Notes: a model not told the origin generated them from the sequence alone. DNA of 64,000 bases from Arsenophonus sp052174495 (GCA_052174495.1 JBQMRR010000097.1:1-64000), one strand, 5' to 3'; shown: positions 32,330-42,568, numbered from the stretch's first letter. Numbers and translations are program-made.

Positions 32330-32612
32330 AATAGCTTTTTATAGCACTTCCTTTAGCTCATCTTTAATAAGCAACATTTTATTCTTATTTAGATAAGTAC
32401 TTAAGAATGCTGGGAAAATAACTTTTTATTACAGTTTTTCAAGGTTAACTTATCTAGGGAGATCCTAAAAGGCAAATTTATACTTTAGTTGAATCGTATT
32501 TACTGACTTCTAATTCAGTTTAGCATTTAATTTATATCATTTAACTGATCTTGAAGTTTATGAGAGTATCCGTGATTACTTTGATTAACAGCTATATATT
32601 TATTAAAATGAC
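32330..32612 (+). pseudogene. tsaE: tsaE (t6A biosynthesis ATPase) remnant
   Basis: TsaE is the ATPase that drives turnover of TsaBD in making threonylcarbamoyl-adenosine 37 of ANN-decoding tRNAs. Readable pieces in order: NAGKITFYYSF (formerly GAGKTTFSRGF, the P-loop), IYTLVESYLL (formerly TYTLVEPYTL), and FNLYHLTDLEVYESIRDYF (formerly [21 protein letters not shown]). The three pieces lie in different frames with stops between. It sits just upstream of amiB, as in E. coli. Confidence 0.9.
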
Positions 32613-32768
32613 ATAATAAAGAAAGGTAAAGGAATGCTTTACCATGCGCTGATCTTGAATTCTATCTATCATATGAGAATAATGGAAAATAAGTACGACT
32701 TATTACGTTATCAACATATGAGAAATGTTATTAACAATATTATTATAATAATAGGAACATTAATCATA

Positions 32769-34061
32769 ATGATAACCGCAATAATTAATATCATAAAAAG
32801 ATGGCAAACTCATGTATTCCTCTTATTATTAATAATAATAATATTAGTTAGCAACTCATTGTTATCAAATGCACAGGCTTCAATATTATCCAATATTCAC
32901 GTCAATGATAATTTATTTGAGGGAAAAGTCACTTTATACTTTTTTAAGAATAATCTAAAGTACCGATTTTATCCACTTCATGAATCTGAGTATTTAATTA
33001 TTAACCTTCGTGAATATGATCAGATATCTGAATTACTAATGAAATTTATAAAAAATAATTTAGTTAAAAGGATTCATGTTAATCAGTTACTTAATAGTCA
33101 GTACCAACGTATTGGTATCAAATTTATAAATGCAATGAAAGTAAGTGGTACGGTTGTTGAGCAAATAAATCATTATTATCAAATAGTTTTCATTTTAAAG
33201 AATAGTTTCATTAAGGCGTTACAGTCTCAGATATTTCACTCAATTACTGAAGTAAGCAACAAATTGTTATCAACAAATTTACTAGTTAAAAAAAAATTAA
33301 CCAATTACTCTTCAATCTATTTAATACATAAAAATTTATCTAAAAGTACTCGGAAAGTTATCGTGGCCATTGATGCTGGACATGGTGGTAAAGATCCAGG
33401 CGCAATTGGAAAAAACGGTTATCATGAAAAAAATATAACAATGAGTATCGGGAATAAATTAGAGAATCATTTAAAGACAGATCCAATGTTTAACCCAGTA
33501 ATGACCAGAAATGGAGATTATTTTATTTCTGTAGCAAGTCGTTCAGAAGTGGCACGAAAAAAAGCGGCTGATATGCTTGTTTCAATTCATGCTGATGCAG
33601 CAGCCAACAATCGTACAAGAGGTGCTTCTGTTTGTGTGCTTTCCAATCAAAGAGCAAAAAGTGAATTGAGTAATTGGCTTGAGCAACATAAAAAGCAGTC
33701 TGAATTATTAGGTGGTGCAGGTGATGCATTGGCAAACGGTGCAGATCTTTATCTTAACCAAGCCATTTTGGATTTACAATTTGGAAATTCCCAGCGTGTA
33801 GGCTATGCTGTCGCAGTAAAAGTATTGAGAGAATTAAGTAAAATTGGTAATATCCATAAATATGATCCAGAACATGCCAGTCTTGGTGTACTTCGTTCTC
33901 CAGATATTCCATCTATTCTTGTAGAAACAGGTTTTATTAGTAATATTTCCGAAGAACGTCTGCTAGTTTCTAATGATTATCAAGAAAGTTTAGCAGTAGC
34001 TATTCATCAAGGATTACGAAATTATTTTACTCAGCATCCCTTACAAACAGAACCAAAATAA
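32769..34061 (+). CDS. amiB: N-acetylmuramoyl-L-alanine amidase AmiB
   Basis: Zinc amidase that splits the septal murein so that daughter cells separate; exported to the periplasm. From the ATG at 32769 the product has 430 residues and begins with a classic signal peptide (IIKRWQTHVFLLLLIIIIL, then SLLSNAQA). The frame is open from 32634, but those 45 codons lie next to the tsaE fossil and would put extra residues before the signal peptide. After an AMIN-like N-terminal part the Amidase_3 domain shows all four key sites: AIDAGHGGKDPG, HEKN, SIHADA and LVETGFISN. The regulatory helix region KQSELLGGAGD is also kept. Confidence 0.94.
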   Translation: MITAIINIIKRWQTHVFLLLLIIIILVSNSLLSNAQASILSNIHVNDNLFEGKVTLYFFKNNLKYRFYPLHESEYLIINLREYDQISELLMKFIKNNLVKRIHVNQLLNSQYQRIGIKFINAMKVSGTVVEQINHYYQIVFILKNSFIKALQSQIFHSITEVSNKLLSTNLLVKKKLTNYSSIYLIHKNLSKSTRKVIVAIDAGHGGKDPGAIGKNGYHEKNITMSIGNKLENHLKTDPMFNPVMTRNGDYFISVASRSEVARKKAADMLVSIHADAAANNRTRGASVCVLSNQRAKSELSNWLEQHKKQSELLGGAGDALANGADLYLNQAILDLQFGNSQRVGYAVAVKVLRELSKIGNIHKYDPEHASLGVLRSPDIPSILVETGFISNISEERLLVSNDYQESLAVAIHQGLRNYFTQHPLQTEPK

Positions 34062-34109
34062 TAAAATCTAACAGAGATCATTATATCAGGATATAAATTC
34101 TTTCTCTAA

Positions 34110-36030
34110 TTATCTAATTAAATTGCTGAAGGCGAACTTGTTTAACTCCCATCATCAGTTATAAAAAATTAGTTAAAATAGTCTCAATGCTAACGCTAGC
34201 CGTATTAATATTGAAATTAAGCGTGGTGGAGAAAACTTATCCATATCCATGAGCAATAGTAGTGGTATTCATAAAGAAGATTTAAGATTAATATTGAAGA
34301 AACATGCTACAAGCAAAATAGTGACCCTATAAGATCTTGTAGCTATTATGAGGATGGAATTATTTAGAGAAAAAAGCACTGATCAGTGTTAGTTCTATTT
34401 CTTGTTTAATACTAAGTTCACGCGCCGCGAGACCAAGACAAAATCCTGGCAAACTTATGTTGAATGGGGATGAGATGAATATTATGTTAAAATCTATTGC
34501 GCATCTATATAGAAAGAACAGTTGAAGTTCTTGATCTCTTTTATAACACTCCATTTCGATGTAAATTTTTACGCAGAGAAATCGAATTTAACCATATTAA
34601 ATGAAGTTGTGGTGCGTTAATAGCTTTATCACGTTTCGATATTGCAATCAATATTGCTCCATAATAGTAAATTAGTTCAATACTATCATACGATTAATAG
34701 TAAAAAACAATATGAATGACGTTTAACTACTATTTATGGTAGTACTTTCTACAAAATACACTTAATTATGTTGGCAGAATGGTGATTTAACCATAAAAAG
34801 CTGCATATCTTATCCTTACTTAGATAATTCAATTGAATTTAACATTGTTATGTTAATTGGCATATGAGAACACGCGACCGATTAATCAATCATGAAAATC
34901 ATAAAAACCTAGACTGTTCATCTTCAAGAAAAAAGTAAGCAACTTATATATTTTATTTAATAATTTATCTTTATCAGGTTGATAATAATCTTATTCCAGC
35001 TAAATAGAAATTTGTTTTCATCAACCGCGTTTCATGATTTTACATACAGGATGTGTTCACCCCAGTACGTACTACTAAACCAACAAAACTAAAATGAATT
35101 TTATCAAGTTCTTGTTAGTTTAAAACAAAAAACTTATTCTGCTTTAGTATTGCAAAAATCGATTAGATGCAAGATAAAAATTCTTCCTTACATGATTTAA
35201 AGGCGTATTTATTTATTGAAAAAACAAAAAGTGCAAGTAATAACAAAATTAAGTGCAAATAGCTAAATTTTACTATCTAATCTGGCATTAGATTTGGTTG
35301 AAATAATGGGAAATAGCTGAAAATCTATAACAAAAATAGAGTTAGTTATATCAGCAATTGATACAAGATAAATTATCTAAACAAGAAAATTTTAGTTTTT
35401 TAGAGCAAAAAGAACTCAATAAAACTAAAAATATGAGTAAAAATAGGTTTTTTATAAAAAAAAAATCATTTTTATAAAAAATTAATAATTTATTCTAAAA
35501 ATTTTATGTTTATTAACATTTTATTTGAAATAAATTTATTACTATTACTAATATCTGAAGATGCTTGAAATGAAGTCAATTGATTTCTACTAATAAAGGA
35601 TTAAAATCCTAACCTTTTTACTAATACCAGTAAAATCTGCATTAAAAGAAAGGAAATTAAAACTTTTTATTGAATAAAGGTGCTACTAAGTATCTTAGGT
35701 TTTAACATCATATTTCTTATAACAAAGCAGCAATTAGTTGTGTTTCTTATAATTTAAGATCGCAAAATTTAGCTGAATTATTTTCAAAACTATTAAAATA
35801 TTTTGCTTAAAATAATTTTTGTTAGGTGAAAAGGAATTAGTTATTTGACTATAAGATAATTTTGCAAATAAAAACAAATGTGCATGATTTTTGCAAAGGA
35901 GGGTATTTATACCCCCCACAGTTACTAGCAAATTTTAAGTAGGTTTATCCTGAATTAGTTAAAGAACCATCTAAAATATTACTACAATTAATTGATTTTG
36001 AATCGGTGATAACAGATTTAACTTATGAAT
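34110..36030 (+). pseudogene. mutL: mutL (mismatch repair) remnant
   Basis: Lies exactly where E. coli has mutL. Readable pieces near 34200-34500: IEIKRGGENLSISMSNSSGI (like [20 protein letters not shown]), KHATSKIVTL (like RHATSKIASL) and ALISVSSISCL (like ALASISSVSRL); near 35930-36027 YPELVKEPSKILLQLIDFES leads to the C-terminal stop, like [20 protein letters not shown]. The rest has little left, with large poor blocks and many stops. Its final codons still overlap the miaA start. Confidence 0.92.
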
Positions 36031-36969
36031 AAACAAATTTTTAAAAAACATAATCCGCAAGCGATTTTTATAATGGGAGCAACGGCCTCAGGCAAGACAA
36101 CAATAGCAATGGCATTACGTGAAAAATTACCCATTGAAATAATCAGTGTAGATTCTGCTTTAATTTATCGCGGTATGGATATAGGAACAGCAAAACCAAC
36201 AGTGGAAGAGCAACAAATCGCTCCACACCGATTGATTGATATTTTAGATCCTTTGCAATCTTATTCTGCAGCAAATTTTCGCCGTGATGCTTTATTGGAA
36301 ATGGAAAAAATTGTCACATCAGGGCGGATTCCCTTACTTGTTGGAGGGACTATGCTATATTTTAAAGTATTGCTAAATGGATTTTCACTCTTACCTTCAG
36401 CTAATATTACCATTCGGGCAGAAATTCAAATGCAAGCAAAACAATTTGGTTGGGGAGAAATTCATAAACGTTTACAAAAGATTGATCCTATATCAGCAGA
36501 TCGAATTCATGTTAATGATTTTCAACGATTGTCTCGTGCCTTAGAGGTTTTCTTAATTTCCGGGAAGAGTTTGACAGAATTAACTGAAATTGTAGAAGTA
36601 AAATTACCATATAATGTATTACAGTTTGAAATTTCACCACAAGATCGTAAAATTCTCCATCAACGTATCGAAATGCGTTTTCTACAAATGTTAAAGATGG
36701 GTTTTGAAGATGAAGTTAGTGCTCTTTATACTAGAGGAGATCTCCATGGAGATCTACCTGCTATTCGTGCTGTTGGTTATCGTCAGATGTGGTCATATTT
36801 ATCTGCTAAAATTAGTTATGATGAAATGGTTTATCATAGTATATGTGCTACGCGTCAATTGGCTAAACGTCAAATTACATGGTTAAGAAGTTGTAAAAAC
36901 GTGCATAGACTCTATAGTGATGACATTAAGGGAATTCTTAACACAATATTGCATTTTATTAATACATAG
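36025..36969 (+). CDS. miaA: tRNA dimethylallyltransferase MiaA
   Basis: Adds the dimethylallyl group to A37 of tRNAs that read UNN codons, the first step to ms2i6A. The 314 residues match E. coli (316). Seen: the P-loop GATASGKTTIA, DSALIYRGMDIGTAKP (substrate Asp and Thr pocket), LVGGTMLYFKVL, and the C-terminal tRNA-binding block RAVGYRQMWSYL and CATRQLAKRQITWLR. The ATG overlaps the former end of mutL, so it must now be transcribed from within dead mutL DNA. It stands 108 bases ahead of hfq; in E. coli the hfq promoters lie inside miaA. Confidence 0.97.
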   Translation: MNKQIFKKHNPQAIFIMGATASGKTTIAMALREKLPIEIISVDSALIYRGMDIGTAKPTVEEQQIAPHRLIDILDPLQSYSAANFRRDALLEMEKIVTSGRIPLLVGGTMLYFKVLLNGFSLLPSANITIRAEIQMQAKQFGWGEIHKRLQKIDPISADRIHVNDFQRLSRALEVFLISGKSLTELTEIVEVKLPYNVLQFEISPQDRKILHQRIEMRFLQMLKMGFEDEVSALYTRGDLHGDLPAIRAVGYRQMWSYLSAKISYDEMVYHSICATRQLAKRQITWLRSCKNVHRLYSDDIKGILNTILHFINT

Positions 36970-37077
36970 GTTTGCTATTTATGTACAACTGTGGTGGTAA
37001 AGGCATGTTTTTTGAGTAGTTAATTTTTGAACTATAAAGTTTTTTATTTAAAAACAACAAAATAAGGAAAATAGAGA

Positions 37078-37374
37078 ATGGCTAAGGGGCAATCTCTGCA
37101 AGATCCGTTCCTAAACGCATTACGCCGTGAAAGGGTTCCGGTTTCCATTTATTTAGTCAATGGCATAAAACTACAAGGTCAAATCGAATCATTTGATCAA
37201 TTTGTTATTTTATTGAAAAATACAGTTAGTCAAATGGTATATAAGCATGCTATTTCTACTGTAGTACCTTCTCGTCCTATATCTCACCATAGCAATCAAG
37301 GTGCTAATACAAGCTTAGGTAATTACAATACAGGAAATATGCCACTTTTACTGGATAATGATGCAACTGAATAA
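37078..37374 (+). CDS. hfq: RNA chaperone Hfq
   Basis: Sm-like hexamer that pairs small RNAs with mRNAs. 98 residues (E. coli 102). The Sm core is intact: KGQSLQDPFLNALRRERVPV with the proximal-face Gln and the rim Arg patch, YLVNGIKLQGQIESFDQFVI, and YKHAISTVVPSRP with the Lys-His pair of the proximal site. The disordered tail still has an acidic end. A strong hairpin follows the stop. Keeping Hfq suggests that some small-RNA regulation survives in this reduced genome. Confidence 0.97.
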   Translation: MAKGQSLQDPFLNALRRERVPVSIYLVNGIKLQGQIESFDQFVILLKNTVSQMVYKHAISTVVPSRPISHHSNQGANTSLGNYNTGNMPLLLDNDATE

Positions 37375-37394
37375 TTCACTTAATTATTTGAATA

Positions 37395-37428
37395 AAAATA
37401 CAGGTAAAGTTTTCTTTACCTGTATTTT
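37395..37428 (+). terminator. Terminator after hfq
   Basis: A perfect 15-bp stem, AAAATACAGGTAAAG / CTTTACCTGTATTTT, loop TTTT, 20 bases behind the hfq stop. It has A residues on one side and T residues on the other, so it could work in both directions. It now separates hfq from dead hflX. Confidence 0.85.
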
Positions 37429-37439
37429 GGTTATTTGTT

Positions 37440-38735
37440 TGATAGAGATAAAAATTAAGAATTATCTATTTTTGTACATATTTTCTCATCAGAAGATATA
37501 TTAAAACTTCCTGATTGAATTTAAATCATTAGCCATCTCTATTGGCATTAGACTAGTAAAGATAACAACAGGTGAGTACAAATCACAAAAGGCTAAATAT
37601 TTATTAATGAGGAAATAAAGCAGAAAAAAACTGCAGCAGCTATTAAAAAATCAGAAATGCTGATATAATTCGTTTTTATCAGCCTTTAAGTTCTACACAA
37701 CAAAGAAATCTTGAGCGATTATGTCAGTATCGAATTATTAATCATAGAAATTTAATTTTAAACATATTTCGCAGTATTCACGTACACATTAAAGATAAAT
37801 TTTAAGTTAAATTAGCTCAATTAAGGTATATTAACTCGTCTAATACGTGTCTGTACTTATCTTAAATGACAGAATAGAATCGGCCTGTGTGGACTTGATA
37901 AAATCCAATTTGATAATGGAGTATCCATTCATTTGAGATAAAATTTAGCAAATTTTTCAGATAGATAAGGTTAACAACTAGATAGAAAGCATGATAGGGA
38001 AGATATAAGTAAAGCAAATATTCCCAACATATTATTGGTAGTTACATTAATTTTATGTAAATATAGTCTATTAACTAAATAACAAATTCTTAAATATATG
38101 CAGTAGATCAATTATTGCAATGTTATATATCCCTACATTAGAATGTATTAATATACATAATGTTAAAGCGATAGTGTTGTCTGATACTACAAGATTTGTT
38201 TGACAAATTTTTCTCAATATTGAGCTAAATTTAAAACAACATTACAGGAAACACGGGAATCCAGTTTGTTACTACATATTATCAATGCTGCGGAGATTCC
38301 CATGATATAAAAGAAAATATTCGAGCAGTTTAAAGTCCCTTAGAATAAATTAAGGATCATGAATTGATTCCCTGTTAGTCATGAATAAAATTGACATATT
38401 GAATAGATTTCTCTCCATATTTGATCGCGATAAGAATAATATCAATATTAAGTGTCTAACTCTCAACTCAGATAGGTGAAAAATCCTATTATTACAGGTG
38501 CTAATAGAACGTTTTTTAGTGAAATCACACACTATAAATCGCGTTTACCGATAAAATCGGGTCGTTTGCATAGTAAATTTTATCAACTTTAGGTAATGGA
38601 ATATGAAAAAAATGGATAAAGATGATAATTTCAGATTTGAAATGAAGCTGCCCATTATTGCCTGTAAAGATTTTGCAAATAAGAACAACCTTCACTTGAG
38701 TACATTATTAAGTCAACACATTAAATATAGTTAAT
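37440..38735 (+). pseudogene. hflX: hflX (ribosome-splitting GTPase) remnant
   Basis: HflX is a GTPase that rescues stalled ribosomes. Pieces matching E. coli in order: RLVKITTGEYKSQKAKYL (like ALQVITGSRKAPHPKYFV), LSSTQQRNLERLCQYRII (like LSPAQERNLERLCECRVI), VKLAQLRY, then SLLVMNKIDILNRF (like TLLVMNKIDMLEDF) and FDRDKNN, and at the end KLPIIACKDFANKNNLHLST. The G1 and G3 motifs are gone. Length is close to the original, so decay was mainly by point changes and small indels. Confidence 0.93.
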
Positions 38736-38807
38736 AATTTAAATAAATTAAGAGTATATATTTTACTCTTATCCCTAAAAACCAACCATAATGAATGGAG
38801 CTATAAC

Positions 38808-40022
38808 ATGGCGTGGAATCAGCCCGGTAATAACGGACAGGACCGCGACCCGTGGGGAAGCAGCAATAACAGCAACTCCAGTGGTAATAAAGGTAATCGG
38901 AAAAAAGGAACAACTAATCTTGACGATCTGCTGCGTAAGTTAAATTATATACTTGCTGGTTTAGGTGGAAATAATAAAAATAGAAACGTTTCAAGTAATC
39001 AAAATAGCGTTAATATAAACGGTCGCTTTATCGTATTTATTATTGTAGTAATTATTATTATTTGGGCTGTAAGTGGTTTTTATACAATAAAAGAGAGTGA
39101 TCGTGGCGTTATTTTCCGTTTTGGTAAATATAATCATATTGTTGAGCCGGGTTTAAATTGGAAACCAAATTTTATTGAAAAAGTGATTCCGGTTAATGTT
39201 GAAACCATACGTGAACAAGCAACTAATGGTATGATGTTAACTTCAGATGAAAACGTTATTCAAGTAGAAATGAACGTCCAGTATCTAGTAACTGATCCGG
39301 CTCAATATTTATTTAACGTTACTAATCCGGATAATAGTTTACGTCAAGCAATAGATAGTGCAGTACGGGGGATTATTGGTCAATCAGAAATGGAACAAGT
39401 GTTAACGACGAAACGTGCTTTTATCCGTGATGAAACACAAAAAGAGTTAGAAAATACGATAATTCCTTATAATATAGGTATAACGATATTAGATGTTAAC
39501 TTCCAGGCTGCTCGTCCACCAGAAGCAGTTAAAGCGGCATTTGATGATGTTATTGCAGCACGAGAAGAAGAACAGAAGACTATTCGTGAAGCGCAAGCTT
39601 ATCGCAATGAAGTCCTACCATTAGCAAAAGGTAATGCTCAGAAACTGATTGAAGAAGCGACAGCTTATAAGACAAGTGTGGTTTTCAAGGCTGAAGGTGA
39701 AGTGGCCAGTTTTGCGAAAATGTTGCCAGAATATCGAGCGGCTCCTCAGATTACTCGAGAACGTTTATACATTGAAACAATGGAACGAGTACTTGCTAAT
39801 ACTCGTAAAGTTATTATTAACGATAAAAGTAATAGTATATTATTGTTGCCAATAGAGAAAATTCTATGTAATGGAAGCAAGAATAAAGCGTTAGATATAC
39901 AAAAAATAACGCCACCAAAAATTATTAAGCAATCAGATATTGCTAATGAATCTTCTTATTCATATAGCTATGGTGCGCAGGACAATGCTCGGGGCAATAA
40001 TTCAACTCGTGTAGGGAGATAA
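38808..40022 (+). CDS. hflK: FtsH regulator HflK
   Basis: With HflC it builds the SPFH cage around the membrane protease FtsH and tunes its access to membrane substrates. 404 residues (E. coli 419): a Gly/Asn-rich cytoplasmic N-terminus (MAWNQPGNNGQDRDPWGSS), one membrane segment (FIVFIIVVIIIIWAVSGFYT, residues about 78-97), the SPFH domain (TIKESDRGVIFRFGKY; LTSDENVIQVEMNVQY) and a long helical part with EEQKTIREAQAYRNEVLP. It ends 5 bases before hflC, forming an operon. The former start of this operon, hflX, is dead, so a promoter inside it or just before hflK must be used. Confidence 0.97.
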   Translation: MAWNQPGNNGQDRDPWGSSNNSNSSGNKGNRKKGTTNLDDLLRKLNYILAGLGGNNKNRNVSSNQNSVNINGRFIVFIIVVIIIIWAVSGFYTIKESDRGVIFRFGKYNHIVEPGLNWKPNFIEKVIPVNVETIREQATNGMMLTSDENVIQVEMNVQYLVTDPAQYLFNVTNPDNSLRQAIDSAVRGIIGQSEMEQVLTTKRAFIRDETQKELENTIIPYNIGITILDVNFQAARPPEAVKAAFDDVIAAREEEQKTIREAQAYRNEVLPLAKGNAQKLIEEATAYKTSVVFKAEGEVASFAKMLPEYRAAPQITRERLYIETMERVLANTRKVIINDKSNSILLLPIEKILCNGSKNKALDIQKITPPKIIKQSDIANESSYSYSYGAQDNARGNNSTRVGR

Positions 40023-40027
40023 TAATC

Positions 40028-41020
40028 ATGTATAAATCAATAATTACTATTATTGTTTCTGCATTAGTTGCGTTGTATATGTCAATTTTTACCGTTCAAC
40101 AGACAGAAAGAGGCATAATCCTACGGTTTGGTAAGGTTGTACGTGATAGTGATCATAAACCTATTGTTTATGAACCAGGTTTACATCTCAAAATACCATT
40201 TATTGAAATGGTAAAAATGTTAGATGCTCGTATTCAAACATTAGATATTCAAGCAGATCGTTATCTAACTAGAGAAAATAAAGATTTAATGGTTGATTCT
40301 TATTTAAAATGGCGAATTACTGATTTTAGTCGTTATTATGTTGCAACAGGTGGTGGTAATCCTTATCAAGCTGAAACTTTACTGAAACGTAAATTTAGTG
40401 ATCGATTACGTTCAGAATTTGGCCGTTTGAATGTAAAAGATATTATTACCGACTCTCGCGGGCACTTAACCATTGATGTCCGTGATGCACTTAATAAAGG
40501 TTCTTCTTCAGATACTGATGTAACTAAAAATGCTGATCAGGCTATAGCCTCAGCGGCAGCTCGTTTTAATAACGAGATAAAGGATAACTTATCAGTTGTT
40601 AACTCAAACAGTATGGCTGCGTTAGGGATTGAAGTTGTCGATGTTCGTATTAAACGTATTGAATTGCCAAGTGAAGTTTCGGAAGCGATATATCAGCGCA
40701 TGCGCGCTGAACGAGAGGCTGTAGCGCGTCAACATCGTTCTCAAGGTCAAGAAGAGGCCGTGAAAATTCGTGCAGCAGCAGATAAAACCGTGACTGAAAA
40801 ATTAGCAGAAGCAGAGCGTACGGCATTGAGATTACATGGTGAAGGAGATGCAATGGCAACTAAGTTATTTGCTGATATATTTAATCAAGATCCTGACTTC
40901 TATGCTTTCATTCGTAGTTTGCGGGCATACGAAAATAGCTTTAGTAAAAATGGTGATGACGTAATGGTATTAAGCCCGGATACTAATTTTTTCCGTTATA
41001 TGCGAGCACCAACTAAATAA
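40028..41020 (+). CDS. hflC: FtsH regulator HflC
   Basis: Second SPFH subunit of the HflKC complex. 330 residues (E. coli 334). An N-terminal membrane segment (IITIIVSALVALYMSIFTVQ) is followed by the SPFH domain (TERGIILRFGKVVRD; YEPGLHLKIPFIEMV; RYLTRENKDLMVDSYLKW) and the helical coiled-coil end with RMRAEREAVARQHRSQGQEE. Lengths, spacing and motifs are those of a working operon. Both subunits kept means that FtsH quality control still matters here. Confidence 0.97.
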   Translation: MYKSIITIIVSALVALYMSIFTVQQTERGIILRFGKVVRDSDHKPIVYEPGLHLKIPFIEMVKMLDARIQTLDIQADRYLTRENKDLMVDSYLKWRITDFSRYYVATGGGNPYQAETLLKRKFSDRLRSEFGRLNVKDIITDSRGHLTIDVRDALNKGSSSDTDVTKNADQAIASAAARFNNEIKDNLSVVNSNSMAALGIEVVDVRIKRIELPSEVSEAIYQRMRAEREAVARQHRSQGQEEAVKIRAAADKTVTEKLAEAERTALRLHGEGDAMATKLFADIFNQDPDFYAFIRSLRAYENSFSKNGDDVMVLSPDTNFFRYMRAPTK

Positions 41021-41205
41021 AGAACGGTATACAATGATTATTTAAAAGATAATCAAAATTGTTACCAAATTATTTTAGATAAACCAAATTAGGCAGCTTT
41101 AATTTGTTAAAATTGTTATCAACAAAGTATTAGTTTTATGAAAATTACTAGCAGCTAATAATTGAAATGGCAGAATTCTTTTTAAGTAATCGAGTGAATT
41201 TTAAA

Positions 41206-42504
41206 ATGGGTAAGAACATTGTTGTATTAGGTACTCAATGGGGTGATGAAGGTAAAGGCAAAATAGTTGATTTACTAACTGAACGCGCTAAGTATGTTGT
41301 TCGTTATCAAGGTGGCCATAATGCTGGTCATACGATAGTGGTAAATGCTGAAAAAACTGTTCTTCATCTTATACCATCTGGTATCCTGCATGAAAATGTC
41401 ATAAACGTCATTGGCAATGGTGTGGTGTTGGCACCTAATGCATTAATAGATGAAATGAAAAAATTAGAAGCGGGTGGCGTGCCGGTACGTGAACGTCTCA
41501 AAATTTCAGAAGCTTGCCCATTAATCTTGCCTTATCATGTAGCTTTAGATAACGCACGTGAAAAAGCGCGATGCGAAAAAGCGATAGGAACGACAGGCCT
41601 AGGAATTGGCCCAGTTTATGAAGATAAAATTGCTCGCCGTGGATTACGTGTTTGTGATTTGTTTAATAAAAAAACATTTCAAATCAAACTTAAAGAAATT
41701 ATTAATTATCATAATTTTCAATTAGTAAATTACTATAAAACGTCTCCAGTTGATTACCAAAAAACATTAAATGATATTATGGTTACTGCAGACATTTTAA
41801 CGGAGATGACCATTGATGTTGCCGCTTTATTACATAAAGCGCATCAAAAAGGCGAATTAGTGATATATGAAGGTGCTCAGGGAGCATTATTGGACATTGA
41901 TCATGGTACTTATCCCTATGTGACTTCATCAAATACTACGGCTGGTGGTGTTGCTACTGGATCAGGCTTAGGTCCACGTTATATTGATTATATTTTAGGA
42001 ATATTAAAAGCTTATTCTACCCGTGTTGGTGCTGGTCCTTTTCCAACAGAATTATCTGGTGAAATAGACGAATACCTGCGTAAAAAAGGGCAAGAATTTG
42101 GTACGACGACAGGTCGTTTCCGTCGTACAGGTTGGTTAGATATTGTTGCTATTAACCGAGCAGTTCAAATCAATTCTCTTTCTGGTTTTTGTTTAACTAA
42201 ACTAGATATATTAGATGGTTTAGATGAAGTAAAACTTTGTATTGCTTATCATAAACTAGATGGAACTGAATTAACTATAACACCATCATTAGAAGAAGAA
42301 TGGGAAGGTTTAACTCCAATATATGAAACATTACCAGGCTGGAATGAAAGTATTTCTGGAATAAAAGAATATAATCAATTACCCAAAGCAGCCATTGATT
42401 ATATTAAACGGATTGAGCAATTAACCAACATTCCGATAGATATTATCTCGACAGGACCTGATCGTGCTGAAACAATAATATTACGAGATCCTTTTGATAT
42501 ATAA
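41206..42504 (+). CDS. purA: Adenylosuccinate synthetase
   Basis: Joins IMP and aspartate with GTP to make adenylosuccinate, the first step to AMP. I start it at the ATG at 41206 (MGKNIVVLGTQWGDEGKGK), which gives 432 residues as in E. coli; the ATG at 41167 adds 13 unrelated residues. The catalytic Asp and His (GDEGKGK, GGHNAGHT) and the DIDHGTYPYVTSSNTT block are kept. Two changes are odd: in AIGTTGLGIGP a Leu (CTA) replaces the conserved Arg (E. coli GTTGRGIGP), and GRFRRTGW replaces GRRRRTGW. In E. coli these Arg lie in or near the aspartate site. A terminator follows. Confidence 0.96.
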   Translation: MGKNIVVLGTQWGDEGKGKIVDLLTERAKYVVRYQGGHNAGHTIVVNAEKTVLHLIPSGILHENVINVIGNGVVLAPNALIDEMKKLEAGGVPVRERLKISEACPLILPYHVALDNAREKARCEKAIGTTGLGIGPVYEDKIARRGLRVCDLFNKKTFQIKLKEIINYHNFQLVNYYKTSPVDYQKTLNDIMVTADILTEMTIDVAALLHKAHQKGELVIYEGAQGALLDIDHGTYPYVTSSNTTAGGVATGSGLGPRYIDYILGILKAYSTRVGAGPFPTELSGEIDEYLRKKGQEFGTTTGRFRRTGWLDIVAINRAVQINSLSGFCLTKLDILDGLDEVKLCIAYHKLDGTELTITPSLEEEWEGLTPIYETLPGWNESISGIKEYNQLPKAAIDYIKRIEQLTNIPIDIISTGPDRAETIILRDPFDI

Positions 42505-42537
42505 TTTTACTACTTAACTTTTTTACTTAAAAAAGAG

Positions 42538-42568
42538 GTAACGCCTGAACATTCAGGCGTTACTTTTA
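42538..42568 (+). terminator. Terminator after purA
   Basis: GTAACGCCTGA, loop ACAT, TCAGGCGTTAC, then TTTTAT: a perfect 11-bp GC-containing stem 33 bases behind the purA stop. Confidence 0.92.

Noticed and set aside
32634..32768. N-terminal extension of AmiB
   Set aside because: It would place 45 residues before a good signal peptide and lies beside the tsaE remnant. The ATG at 32769 gives a normal-length exported protein.
41167..41205. N-terminal extension of PurA from an upstream ATG
   Set aside because: Homology starts exactly at the ATG at 41206 and gives the standard 432 residues.
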